DNA of 22,419 nucleotides from Polyrhizophydium stewartii. Taxonomy: Eukaryota > Chytridiomycota > Chytridiomycetes > Rhizophydiales. Below the pieces are notes generated by a model, which was given only the letters and a program-made list of their open reading frames with translations, made no database searches and was not told where the DNA came from. Of this stretch, positions 1 to 9,161 are shown one piece after another. How positions within the stretch are numbered: the first letter of the stretch is position 1; each line of letters opens with the position of its first letter. Location of the stretch: positions 5,187 through 27,605 of the forward strand of contig JADGIZ010000092.1 in assembly GCA_027604665.1 (NCBI GenBank), written 5' to 3'. A program made the translations under genes and the position numbers.

Positions 1-100
1 TTGATGGCGCCGGTGCTTGGTAGTTGGGCAACGGCGCGACCACCGCACACATTCAAAAACAACACAAATGACAATCTTTCACGCCGAACTTCTCACAATA

Positions 101-112
101 CCCCCCCCCCCC
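101..112 (+). repeat. Poly-C homopolymer run (12 C)
   Basis: Twelve consecutive C bases lie in the non-coding left flank. This is a simple sequence tract, prone to length error in sequencing and to slippage in vivo. Confidence 0.9.
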
Positions 113-282
113 GACAAAGGACTGAAAAGCAAGTGAGAGCGAGACAGCAGACAAAAAAATAGACGGCATCCAGTGTATTGTGGGCTGGCGATGTCGTCTG
201 ATGCGTTATAGAAAGTGTGGATGGCGGGGGATGTGATGATGCATGCATTGCGCTTCAGCGGGGTGTCGGCAGTAGATGTGGG

Positions 283-290
283 TGACGTCA
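283..290. promoter_or_regulatory. CRE-like palindrome TGACGTCA
   Basis: This is a perfect 8-nt palindrome identical to the cAMP-response element bound by ATF/CREB-type bZIP factors. It is a single copy in non-coding sequence about 115 nt past the SAC1 stop. The match is seen directly; regulatory function is only a guess. Confidence 0.3.
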
Positions 291-404
291 TTCAAGGAAA
301 CGGAAAGGCCAGCGCGGGCAAGCCTTGCAGAAACAGAAAGAAAGGGGAGGGAGCACTCATCCAGCGTGTAATGGGGAGGCCAGATTGGCGGCTGCGCGGC
401 GCGC

Positions 405-3173
405 CTAGTTGGTGAGCTCTCGCAGAGTGGCCTCCTCGGTGGTCAGGCGGGGCCGGTCGACAACGTTCTGGCCGCGGATCTTGAAGATCTTGACGGTCAC
501 AAAGACGTAAAAGAAGATGACCATGGCCAGGAAGAACTCAAACATGTTGTTGACGTGCGCGGGCGAGTACACCTTCATGAGCGCAACCAGGAAGCCGGCG
601 TACGTGTGCGGCTCGCCCTTCTCGTCCACGTGCGTGCGCCTGGCCATCGACTTGTCCGAGACCTTGTAGACGTACTCGGTCGTGGCGTACAGAAACGGCT
701 CGACGGCGTCAATGACCACCGACGGGATCACGACGCCAAGGCCCTTGTTCTTGGGCAGGAGCGGCTTGCGCAGGCGGTGAGCCTGCTTGGCGCCTTGCGT
801 TGCGACAAGCTCGTTGATCTTGGCAAGCGTGGTCTTTCCGCTCCAGAGGTCATAGGCGTCCTGGCGGCGGCCGTCCGTGAAGTTGTTGATGTAGTAGCGC
901 GTCAGCGAGTTCATGCCGTCGTCGAGGCTGCCCTTGACGACCTGGCGCTTGCCCGTGCGCGTCACATCGGCCTTGAGCGCGCGGGTGCCGGCGTACATCA
1001 GCGAGATGGCGTCGCCCGAGTCGGCCCAGACGTTGGTCAGGGCGGGCATGCCGTGCTCCAGGGCCTTGCGCACGGCGGCGGCGGGATCGCGGACCTCGGA
1101 CGGCGAGACGCCGGTCGAGGGCAGCACCTGCACAGCCGGCAGATCGGGCGAGACGGACTGGACCTGGAAGGCAACGACGTGGCGCGCAAAGATGCTGCAA
1201 GTCAGGTTGGTGCGGTCGAGCGAGTCAAGGCATGAGACGCGCGCGGTGCCCGTCTGCAGGCGCGTGCAGCGCAGCGTGCCCGGAGACACCAGAGACGGGA
1301 TCTCGCCCTCGGCGACGAACCAGCCGCTGTTGGCCAGGCGCACGCGCACACGGTCCATCAGGATCTCCATGTTCTTGAAGTTCATCTTCTTGCACCATTT
1401 GTTGAGCGGGAACGACTCGTACGTGATCTTGGTGTCGTTGAAGCGCTTGACGGTACGCTCGTAGATCTCGGTCAGGGGGCCCTCAAAGCCCGTGTCGTCA
1501 AGGAGGTTGACGCACACGACCTGGCCGTGGTCCGCACCACCGCCAACCGACTTCTCGCCAATGTACTGGTGCTTGAGGTCCTGGTAGTGGCTCTTGATCG
1601 GCGACCACACGACCTCCTTGTCAATGTCGGCCAGCAGCAGGCGCGGGCGGTAGCTCAGGTCGAGCTCCTGGCCCCACACGGACGGGGCCGAGCCGCGGAT
1701 CTGCACATAGGCGCTGATGGACTTGTCCTTGAGGAAGTCGTGGTTGAAGACAATCTGCTCCATCTCGACGTTGTTGGCGGCGTTGCCCGCCGAGTCGAGG
1801 CCGCGGCGCACGTAGCGCGTGCCGAGGCGGCGCTGGTTCAGGCGCGACACGAGCACGATCGTGTACGTGCGCGCGGGAGCCGTGGCGTCGGCGGCGTCGG
1901 GGGCATAGTCAATGTCGATGCCACCCGCGAAGCCCGCAATGATCTTGGCGACCCAGGGAGAGGTGTCGCCCTTTGACGGGCGCGAGGCCTCGATCAGCGC
2001 CGTCTGCAGGTGCCTGTTGAAGAAGTAGCGGTCGTCGACGACGGTCGACTGCGCCTTGCCGGTCTTTTGGAGGAAGTTGTGCTGGAGGGAGTGCGTCAAG
2101 TCGTATGAGGTCGAGTAGTAGAGGTGGCCCGAGTTGACGATGCTCGAGATGTTGTCGAGGAGGTCCTTGTCGGTCGCGTACTGGGCGGCGGCGGGTCGTG
2201 ATCCGGACGTCGGGTGGGGTCAGGTCAGCCTGCTGCGCCTTGTGCCGCACGTGAAGCGCAAAGACAAAGCGGCCGCGCCAGATGGCCCGACGCCGCACGG
2301 CCAAAGCAGAGGGGGCGGGCAGGCGGGCCGGCCCCCGCCATCGCGCAGACAGTCGCCCGCCTTTGCCGTGGGTACACGCAGGGCGGAGCCGCACCTTGGC
2401 GAGCGTGGCATCGTCCAGCTCCTCGATGTGGGCAGGGAACGTGGTGCTGCCGACGGGGATGGCGACGCCTGCCTTGATGCGCCAGACCTTGTGGGCCTGG
2501 ATGGTGGCCGCGAGAGTGCGCTGCGTGATTCCGATGAGGTACTTGCCTGCGGCGGGCGGGCAAGGGTCGCGCGGGCGGTGGTGGTGCCGCGGCCAGGCGG
2601 GAGGCAGCGGCCGAGTGCGGGTTCGGGGGGTGTCAGCGGAGCGAGAGTCTCCGAGCGAGCCCGGCCAGCCCGGACGCGCGCATGCGGCACGGGCGGGCCC
2701 CTGGCGGCGGACAGCGCACGGCGCGGGTCTGGCGAGGGCGAGAGGCGCACCGTAGGCGAGCTCGAGGATGCCGACGATGCCCATGATCTCGTGCGAGGAG
2801 ACGATGGCGTTGCTCGAGGTCGGGTATGCCTGCTTGCGGTCTGCGAAGGCATGCGGGCGTGCGCGGCGGGGCGTGCGCGCAGAGCGCAGGCGCCGGGGGC
2901 AGCGGCCACCGGCGGCCAGGAGCAGCCAACGATGGCCAGCGCGGCGCGGGAGACGGCGTCAGCGGCGGCAGGGGGCCGCGGCGGCAGGCGGCCGCGGCGG
3001 CAGGCGGCCTGGCGAGCGACAGCACCTTGCACAACAATGCCGGCATCCGAGATGACGAGCATCTGCGAGGGCTCGTCGCCGTGGCGGTCGACGCGCTGCG
3101 GGTGCTCGACGAGCGTGCGCGCGTCGCTGGTGCGGAAGACGCGGAACGACGTCTTGTCGATGGCGTGAGACAT
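405..3173 (-). CDS. SAC1: SAC1-type phosphoinositide phosphatase
   Basis: The product would dephosphorylate PI4P (and other phosphoinositides) at ER/Golgi membranes. Four minus-strand exons are read: 3173-3026, 2840-2751, 2546-2395 and 2180-405. Phases match at every junction and give about 721 aa, against 623 in yeast Sac1. The N-terminal SAC fold starts in exon 1. Sac1-like segments include GTRYVRRGLD, VNLLDD, the NVWADSGDAISLMYAGT stretch and TGKR. The catalytic CX5R(T/S) loop is CLDSLDRTN, with Cys about residue 447 and Arg about 453; the usual second Cys is Ser. One clear hydrophobic helix at about 677-696, followed by basic residues, fits the C-terminal ER anchor. I cannot see a second clear membrane segment. 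The three introns (about 185, 204 and 214 nt) are longer than most others in the window. It is transcribed divergently from CDC16. Confidence 0.94.
2974..3005 (+). repeat. Two tandem 16-bp GC-rich units in SAC1 intron 1
   Basis: The 16-nt unit GGCCGCGGCGGCAGGC occurs twice head-to-tail and is followed by a partial third copy. It lies inside the first SAC1 intron (3025-2841), which helps explain why this intron is longer than average. Confidence 0.8.
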
Positions 3174-3344
3174 GAGGTCGCGGGGGGGGTGGTGGTTGTG
3201 GCAGGTGAGAGGCGGCCGCTGGCTCGTCGCGGCGCTCGGCGTCCTGAGGGCGCGCCTGGCGTCCTGAGGATGCGGCGCCGGTGCCCTGAGGACGCGGCGC
3301 GGTGTGTTGTGAGGGGCGCTGGCGACGGCCACGAAGCGCAGCGC
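3174..3344. promoter_or_regulatory. Divergent promoter region shared by SAC1 and CDC16
   Basis: This is the 171-nt gap between the start codons of SAC1 (minus) and CDC16 (plus), the longest intergenic gap between modelled genes here. It holds three imperfect tandem units of about 20 nt at 3241-3301, each carrying the core CCTGAGG. No TATA box is obvious. The shared-promoter role follows from the divergent layout; factor binding is inference. Confidence 0.5.
3241..3301 (+). repeat. Three imperfect ~20-nt tandem units with CCTGAGG core
   Basis: Units begin near 3241, 3261 and 3282. They share CCTGAGG followed by a G/C-rich GCG half, with the second and third copies most alike. They lie midway between the SAC1 and CDC16 starts, so they could be repeated protein-binding sites or a simple duplication. 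Confidence 0.6.
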
Positions 3345-6300
3345 ATGGGCGACTCGCACGCCGGACACGGCGGCCGCGCGCAGCAGCCGGCGGCGCCGCA
3401 CCAGCCTAAGCCGCGTCCGAGACGCAACGCATCCAAACCAGCACATGCCGCTGCCGCTGCCGTCTCCGCCGCGCCTGCGCCTGCTGCACGCAGACCCGCC
3501 GCGCCGGACGAGGATGCCTACTCTAGGCCCGCCGACGCCCGCCAGCTGCCTGCGCACGCCGCGCCGGCTGCGCGCCGCGCGCCAACGGCCTCTGCCCAGG
3601 CAGACCAGGCAGCCAAGGCAGCTGCGTATGCTGCAGTGACGCCTCCCGCGGCCGCCGGCGCAGGCGCAGGCGCAGGCGCCGCCGCGCAGCATGCCCGCAA
3701 CCCGCCCAGCGCGTCCGAAGCGCTCGACCAGGCAGAACAGCTCCGCCACGCAGCCACCGACTTGCTCGGCCAGGCGAGCTCGCAGCTGGGCCTGCCCGAT
3801 CCCATATCCCTTTCCGAGCCGGATTTGCCTACTCGCATGCGCAGATGGCGCGATGCCGCCGCCGCCCAGCGCTCGCTCAGCACCGCCGTCTTCTGGGCAG
3901 ACAAGGTTCTGAGTCTCACGGGTGAGCCGACCTTGGCCGGAAGTGCCCCCAGATCCCGCCGCCGCTGTGCCAGCTGCTGGTCCGCTCCCAGTTGCCCGTG
4001 CTTTCCGCACTAACGCGCCGCCGCAGGGCTGGCCTCGGACGCATTCGCGCTTGCACAGGTGCTCTTTGACTCGGGCGAGTTTATCCGCGTCGAGACGCTG
4101 CTTCGGAGTCGCTCGATGCACCGCTTCAGCTTGTGGTCGCGCCACCTCGCTGCCCTCGCGATGGTGAGCCTGGTGCCTTGGATAAATATCCTGCCAGCGG
4201 CTTTGCTGACTCATCGACCTCCCCCTAGATCCGGGCGAACAGCATGGCAGAGGCGCAGACGTTGCTTGGCGACGCCGATGTGCCCGTCACGCAAAGGCTT
4301 TCAGGGAAATCAGGAGCAATCCAGGACGAGTGCCTTGGTGCGCTCATCCAGTCTTGCTGCGCAGATTTGTGGAATCCTGGCTCCCGCTGACGAACTCTAA
4401 TGCGCAGAGCTCGATGCTCGGCTCGATCGCGCCAACAGCGGCGGCCCCAAGGTGTGCGCCTTGTTGGCCGTGGCGTGACCTGGCGCAGCCGCTCTGACAC
4501 GCCAGCTTTTCCTGCAGATCACTGCGTCTTTGAAGCATCTACGAGGCCTCGTCAGCTTGCATTTTGGCATGGTCGAGAGCGCGCAGAAGCACTTTCATGA
4601 TGCTCTTGCAGCGGATCCCCTCTGCTTCGACGCCTTTGATGCGCTCCTGAAAAACCACATGATCTCGCAAGCGGACCAGATCAAGCTGCTCAACTCCCTG
4701 TCACGCAAAGGCGGAGCAATCGACGATGACTGCAAGCTGATTCGGCAGCTTTACTTTTGTCGCATCAGCCAGGTGCGCACTGTTTTCTGTGTCGTTCCGT
4801 GGGTCACAACTGAACGTGCCTCAGCTGACCTTGCTGCGACGCAGTATACGACCACTATGCCTGCGGGTGACCTTGATCCTGAGAAGTCGCCTCTGGGCTC
4901 GTTGGCGAGCCTTCGGCAAAATGGCGAAGTGCTTTGGGTTGAAGCGCAGCGCTGCTTCACCATGGGCGATATCGACCGCGCGCATTCCATAATCGAAAAG
5001 TGCGCACTGTTCGACATGCTTGCGTGGTGCTCGCTCTCTTTCGTATGCTGACAAAATCCAATGACTTGCCCGTCGTTTTCAGAGTCCTCGAACGAGATCC
5101 GCATAACCTGGCCTTCATCCCTCTGTTTGTTGCAACCCTGGCGGCGTTGGGCGACACAAACAGGCTCTTTCTTCTCGGCCACGAGCTGGTGCGGCTGTTT
5201 CCAAAGAGCCACGTTCCTTGGTTTACCGTCGCTACATACTACTACGCCATCAAAAAGCAGCAGTACGCGCGCGACTATTTCGGGTTCGTGACGCACCTGA
5301 TCCACACGCGCCAGCTCCGGCGGCTGACCCGTCGAGATACAGGAAAGCGTCAACCATCAGCCCCGAGTTTGTTCCTGCGCTGATTGGGTGCGGCCACTCG
5401 TTCGCCGCCGAGAACGAGCATGACCAAGCCATCGCTACCTACTCGGCCGCCGTCAGCAAAAGCTCCATGAGCCACGAGCCTCGCATGTTCCTCGGAATGC
5501 AGTATCTGATCGATGGCCGCCTTGATCTGGCCGATCACCATCTCCAAGAAGCGCACCGGCTCTGCGATTGGGACCCCACGCTGCTCAACGAGCTCGGCGT
5601 TTTGGCCATGCGGCGCGCAGATTACTTGGGAGCGATCGACTATTTTAATCGCGTGATCAAGCGAGTTGACCAGCTCGGCACACCGCTGCGCTGCTGGGAG
5701 TCCGCACTCGTGAACCTTGGCCATGCATACCGCAACAACCACGACTTTGACAGTGCGCGGCAGTGCTTCCAGCGCGTTCTTGATATCAATCGCGCCAACG
5801 CGAACGCTCATTCGGGGCTCGGCATATTGGATCATCTCGAAGGCGACCTGAATCAAGCCATCGACTGGTATCACAAGGTGCCTCCCTCTTGCGGCGACCG
5901 CGTCGTCCCCGCTGCAGCTGACTAAGAGATGCATCCGAGTGCAGGCGCTTGCAATCACTCCGGGTGATCTGGTTACCGAGACGCTGCTTCGTAACGCCGC
6001 TGAAGAGGCAAAGATCGTTGCGCCGACCGGCTCCATGGCAGGCTCCGCGGCAGGCTCCGTGGCAGGCTCCGTGGCAGGCTCCGTGGCAGGCTCTGCGGCA
6101 GGCCCCGCAAGCTGGACGTATGACGACGTAGCGCTTGAGCACGCTTTTGCTCGACGGTACCCGCAACTTGCCGTGCCCGCGTTTATGCAAGACGACGGCG
6201 GAGAGGAGACCCAGACTGGTCTGCACTTTGACGAGCCAGCCGATGCAGAGCAGCGCGACATGCAACTCGCTCGCGAGAACGACTGGCCCGAGCCGGCAGC

Positions 6301-7120
6301 CAGCCAAGCGCGCGACGGCCTCTTGCGCTCGTCGTCAAGATACAACCTTGTGGACTCTCACAGCGCTCCAGATCCCGAAATGACTCAAGAAAGCGTGCAA
6401 AGCCTCTGGTCTGGCCGGCCATCGGGGCATGCGTTTGCCCGGCTTGAACCCACATCGGGGGCGTTGTCAAAGGTCCAGACCCGCAGCCGCCAGAGCATCG
6501 ACCCCGGCACTGGCGAAGACGAGGAGCACGATGACTATGCACCTCACATCGCTGCCAGCCAAAGCAACGGCCTGCAGAGATCGCGGACACAGCGGCCGTT
6601 TGCTAATGGAAACGGCTCTGCTGCAGGACTCCCGTCGGCCCCGCCCCAGGCTCGAACAGCCGTTGCAGCGCCGACTTCCCGCGCTTCGACCCTCATCGGC
6701 CTGATGCGCGATGCGAGCCCCACAAACGTCTTTAATGCGAACCCGACGACAACTGAAAGCGGCCCTTTCACGCGCTCGATCCAAGCAGCCAGTACGCAGG
6801 CGGAGCGCACGCCGTCGCCGATGCTGCGCAATCCGTTCACAATCTCCCAGGCATTCCGGCGCGGCCCACCACCAGGCCACCCGCTGGCATCGTCACCGTT
6901 GGGCTTCGACATGGAGCCGTTTGACTCGAGGCGATCAGTTGGCTCGGCCTTCAGCTCTTACATCCAAGCCTTTGGTGGCACCGAGCTCGGATTCCAAGAC
7001 TCCAATGATACCTATTCTGACGGTTCCATTGACGGCCTCGAGGCGGGCTTGAGCGACGGCGACGGCGACGGCGACGGTGGAGACGTAGGCATGGATTTGG
7101 ACGATGCTGATGACCAATGA
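3345..7120 (+). CDS. CDC16: Anaphase-promoting complex TPR subunit Cdc16/APC6 (Cut9-like)
   Basis: This is a scaffold subunit of the APC/C ubiquitin ligase, which drives anaphase and mitotic exit. Nine exons are read: 3345-3921, 4027-4163, 4229-4337, 4408-4451, 4518-4772, 4845-4999, 5083-5283, 5343-5877 and 5945-7120. All phases match and give about 1062 aa. The N-terminus (to about 160) is Ala/Pro-rich. The TPR core (about 170-690) shows typical Cdc16 segments: RRWRDAAAAQ...FWADKVLSLT, the ERDPHNLAF...LGHELV repeat, PALIGCGHSFAAENEHDQA, LNELGVLAMRRADY and a closing YHKALAITPGD. The last exon then runs about 370 residues beyond the TPRs as a Ser/Ala/Asp-rich, probably disordered tail. That tail has a six-unit AGSV-type repeat and ends in a DGDGDGD acidic stretch. 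The start is the first in-frame ATG. The next gene begins only 40 nt after the stop. Confidence 0.93.
6029..6106 (+). repeat. 12-bp coding minisatellite in the CDC16 tail
   Basis: Six head-to-tail copies of a 12-nt unit (consensus GGCTCCGTGGCA) run from 6029 to 6100, followed by a partial seventh. They encode four-residue GSVA/GSAA repeats just after the TPR domain of CDC16. Because the unit is a multiple of three, copy number can change without a frameshift. Confidence 0.9.
7057..7082 (+). repeat. GACGGC hexanucleotide tract
   Basis: About four copies of GACGGC encode an alternating Asp-Gly stretch near the acidic C-terminus of the CDC16 tail. Confidence 0.7.
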
Positions 7121-7160
7121 ACTTTTGGCGCTGGTCGCGCTTTGACGCACTTTGGACACC

Positions 7161-8253
7161 ATGTTGGACGGCCGCGCGCTGCGGACGTCTGAGGGCGACA
7201 CGGAAGCAGCCGTGGGGCTCGCTGGCGCGCTGCAGCAATGGGAGAGAATCCAGAGCATGCGGCGGCGGATCGGCGAAGGCGTCGATGCGTGCGTCGCGCA
7301 GGTGCGTCGGGGCGGCCGCGTGTTTGGCCGAGCCGCCTGTCGCTGCTGCCACGGCCCTCTGATGATCCTTGTTTGACCAGATGCGTGAGCCGGCAAAGGA
7401 CGTTTGCGAGCGCGGCGCACACAAACTCAGGCGGATGCTGGCCTCGATGACCGCCGATGAGCGCAGCATCTTCGCGATTCTGCAGCAGGAGCAGGACTGT
7501 GCGAGTGGGTTCAGAACATCGGCTCAGCTCCAGCAGCAGGATATCTGACTCGTCCTGTAGTTCAGTCGTTGCTGCTGGATCTTCTCAAGAAGCGCATGGC
7601 GCCAGCACCCACAATCGACTCGGCGCACACGGTGGTGCTGCTTGATCTGCTTCAGGGCGTGGCACTAATACACTACGGTTCCAAGCTGCGGTCAGGAGAC
7701 AAGACCACGCTTGCTGTGAGACACGTTGCGCTGACCGCGGCCGCGCCGCACTTGCTGATGGAGCTCGCGCAAAGATGCTCTTGACGTTTTTGGCCTCCAA
7801 GGAGTCCTCTGTTGTTGTGGCCGCGCTCGAGGCCCTCGAGAGCATTCTGGTTGACTCGAGTGCAAGCACACGCGTGAGTCGACTCGCAACGCAAGCGCAG
7901 CCGCCTCTGTCCTAACTTCTCGACACGCATCCGTCGCAGGCGTTTGAGCAGGTCGGCGGCCTTGCTCTCGTCTGCCAGATCCTTAAGCAGCGGCGATCGC
8001 CCGAGACTGTATTGTGTGTTGCGTGTTGTGCATAGCATGACAAGGCAGCGCACTGACGGCTGGCTGGTCAAAACCCAGACACAAGTGCATCGAGTTGCTG
8101 TGCGTGTATTTGCAACCCGAGGATGAGAACCCAGACGCACGGCTTGCGGAGCCAGCCGAGAAAGCCGAGGAAGCGCTTGGCCGCAAACAGCACTCGGTCG
8201 AGCAACTGCTTGGACGATCGTTTGTGCAGAGGCTCATGGGTGCTACGGCATAG
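7161..8253 (+). CDS. cdc14: Septation initiation network component Cdc14 (not the Cdc14 phosphatase)
   Basis: In fission yeast this family partners the Sid1 kinase in the SIN, which triggers cytokinesis at the spindle pole. Six exons are read: 7161-7301, 7381-7498, 7561-7715, 7775-7873, 7940-8017 and 8086-8253, for about 252 aa, close to the 240 of S. pombe Cdc14. Family-like features are an all-helical ARM-like layout: LLDLLQGVALIHYGSK, then VAALEALESILVDSSASTR, then AFEQVGGLALVCQILKQRRS (from about 172), then CIELLCVYLQPED and a short tail. Apparent frame breaks at 7499 and 7716 are resolved by 62- and 59-nt introns with CTGAC or CTGAT branch motifs. The donor at 8018 (GTTGCG) is the weakest border. 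Identification rests on pattern memory, not alignment. Confidence 0.78.
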
Positions 8254-8278
8254 CAGCCAAGCATTCACAGCGCCGTCG

Positions 8279-9128
8279 CTACATCACGACTTGCGGCTTG
8301 ACGACAGTTGTCTGAACAACGTGGATATCCTCAAGCATGCCAGCGTGCCGCTGTCTCGGCATTGCCGCAATGGCAGCCAGAAAGCTGTCGATCTGGGGCC
8401 GGCATGCTTCCAGGAGCTGCTCGGGAACAGTGAATGACAGCAGTTGCACTTGCTCGGCCGCGCCGCGCCTTTCGTGCACGCGGCAGTCAGTGTGTGCCAG
8501 CAGATTGCGTCGGCAGGCATGCCACGCACCCCGCCGAGCGTCCCAGCGATGCGGAGAGGGTCGCATGGATCTCAAAGAGGCGAAGAGGCACCATTGAGAG
8601 GCAGTTGCCTTGTGGGTCGCTAATGGCGAGCACGACGGGATACCCGAGCAGCAAGCCCGTCAGTGGCACGACGCAATGCACCTGCCTCTCCTCGAGCTGC
8701 ACAACGAACAAAGGGTTGTCTTGCGGCCCCAGCGGCGTCCTGCACCACTCTTGTATCCGCCCATGGGCATCCAAGGCCCACGCGGCGAGCTCGCTGCTGG
8801 CGACCCGAGGTGCCGCGAGGCCGAGCGATACATCCACAAACGCAACGCTGCTGCACACGGCCTGCGCGGCAACGGCTTCTGCGCTGACGACGAACAGGAA
8901 GTCCGGACCGTCGACCCACACGCACCGCAGGCCGCCCAGCACTGGATGGATCTGTGCAGCTTCTCGCACAAAGCGCACGGCGGCGTCCCGCGAGGCCGCG
9001 GCGAAGTCGTTGAGTACCGCAGGCCGGATCCCCAGTGCCACCGAGAGGACTTCTATGGCGAGCACTCGCGACCGCCTGCGCGGCACGCCGAGGTGGGCGG
9101 AGACCGCGGCGTCGAGCTCGCCGAGCAT
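8279..9128 (-). CDS. UPF0739 / C1orf74-like protein (DUF4504)
   Basis: Two minus-strand exons, 9128-8530 and 8468-8279, flank a 61-nt intron with a CTGAC branch, giving about 262 aa. Human C1orf74 is about 269 aa. The fold looks mixed alpha/beta. Family-like segments are VLAIEVLSVALGIRPAVLNDF near the N-terminus, a central VAFVDVSLGLAAP, TGLLLGYPVVLAISD (about 155-170) and NCLSMVPLRLFEI. The molecular function of the family is unknown. I chose the ATG at 9128 because it gives the family length; the frame stays open upstream, but there it is antisense low-complexity sequence of the neighbour. The stop lies 25 nt from the convergent cdc14 stop, and the start lies 33 nt from the divergent SPD-2-like start. 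Confidence 0.6.
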
Positions 9129-9161
9129 CGTCGGATCGAACCGAGGAAACTTCTCTTGCCC
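9129..9161. promoter_or_regulatory. 33-nt gap between two divergent start codons
   Basis: Only 33 nt separate the chosen ATG of the UPF0739-like gene (9128, minus) from that of the SPD-2/CEP192-like gene (9162, plus). No TATA or other motif is visible. If both starts are right, each promoter must lie within the other gene's first exon, or transcription starts are shared and the 5' UTRs overlap. Confidence 0.4.

Larger units (their letters stand above)
1..404. other. Gene-free left flank, downstream of SAC1
   Basis: I see no convincing gene here; the short open frames have no recognisable content. The stretch lies 3' of SAC1, so it should hold the SAC1 3' UTR, although no AATAAA is visible on the minus strand. 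Two local features stand out: a run of 12 C at 101-112 and a perfect TGACGTCA palindrome at 283-290. The palindrome matches the CRE/ATF-type bZIP site and could belong to the promoter of a gene further left, outside the window. Confidence 0.5.

Noticed and set aside
555..1235. 226-residue plus-strand open frame
   Set aside because: Antisense to the SAC1 catalytic exon; the Arg/Val-rich content mirrors the SAC1 codons.
2220..4214. 664-residue open frame on the minus strand
   Set aside because: It crosses SAC1 introns and the CDC16 first exon antisense, is Arg/Ala/Pro-rich as expected for a GC-rich shadow frame, and has no recognisable domain. Spliced SAC1 exons on the same strand use other frames.
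7490..7570. Frameshift or pseudogene in cdc14
   Set aside because: The frame break is explained by a 62-nt intron (7499-7560) with CTGAC about 15 nt before TAG and matching phase, so the gene appears intact.
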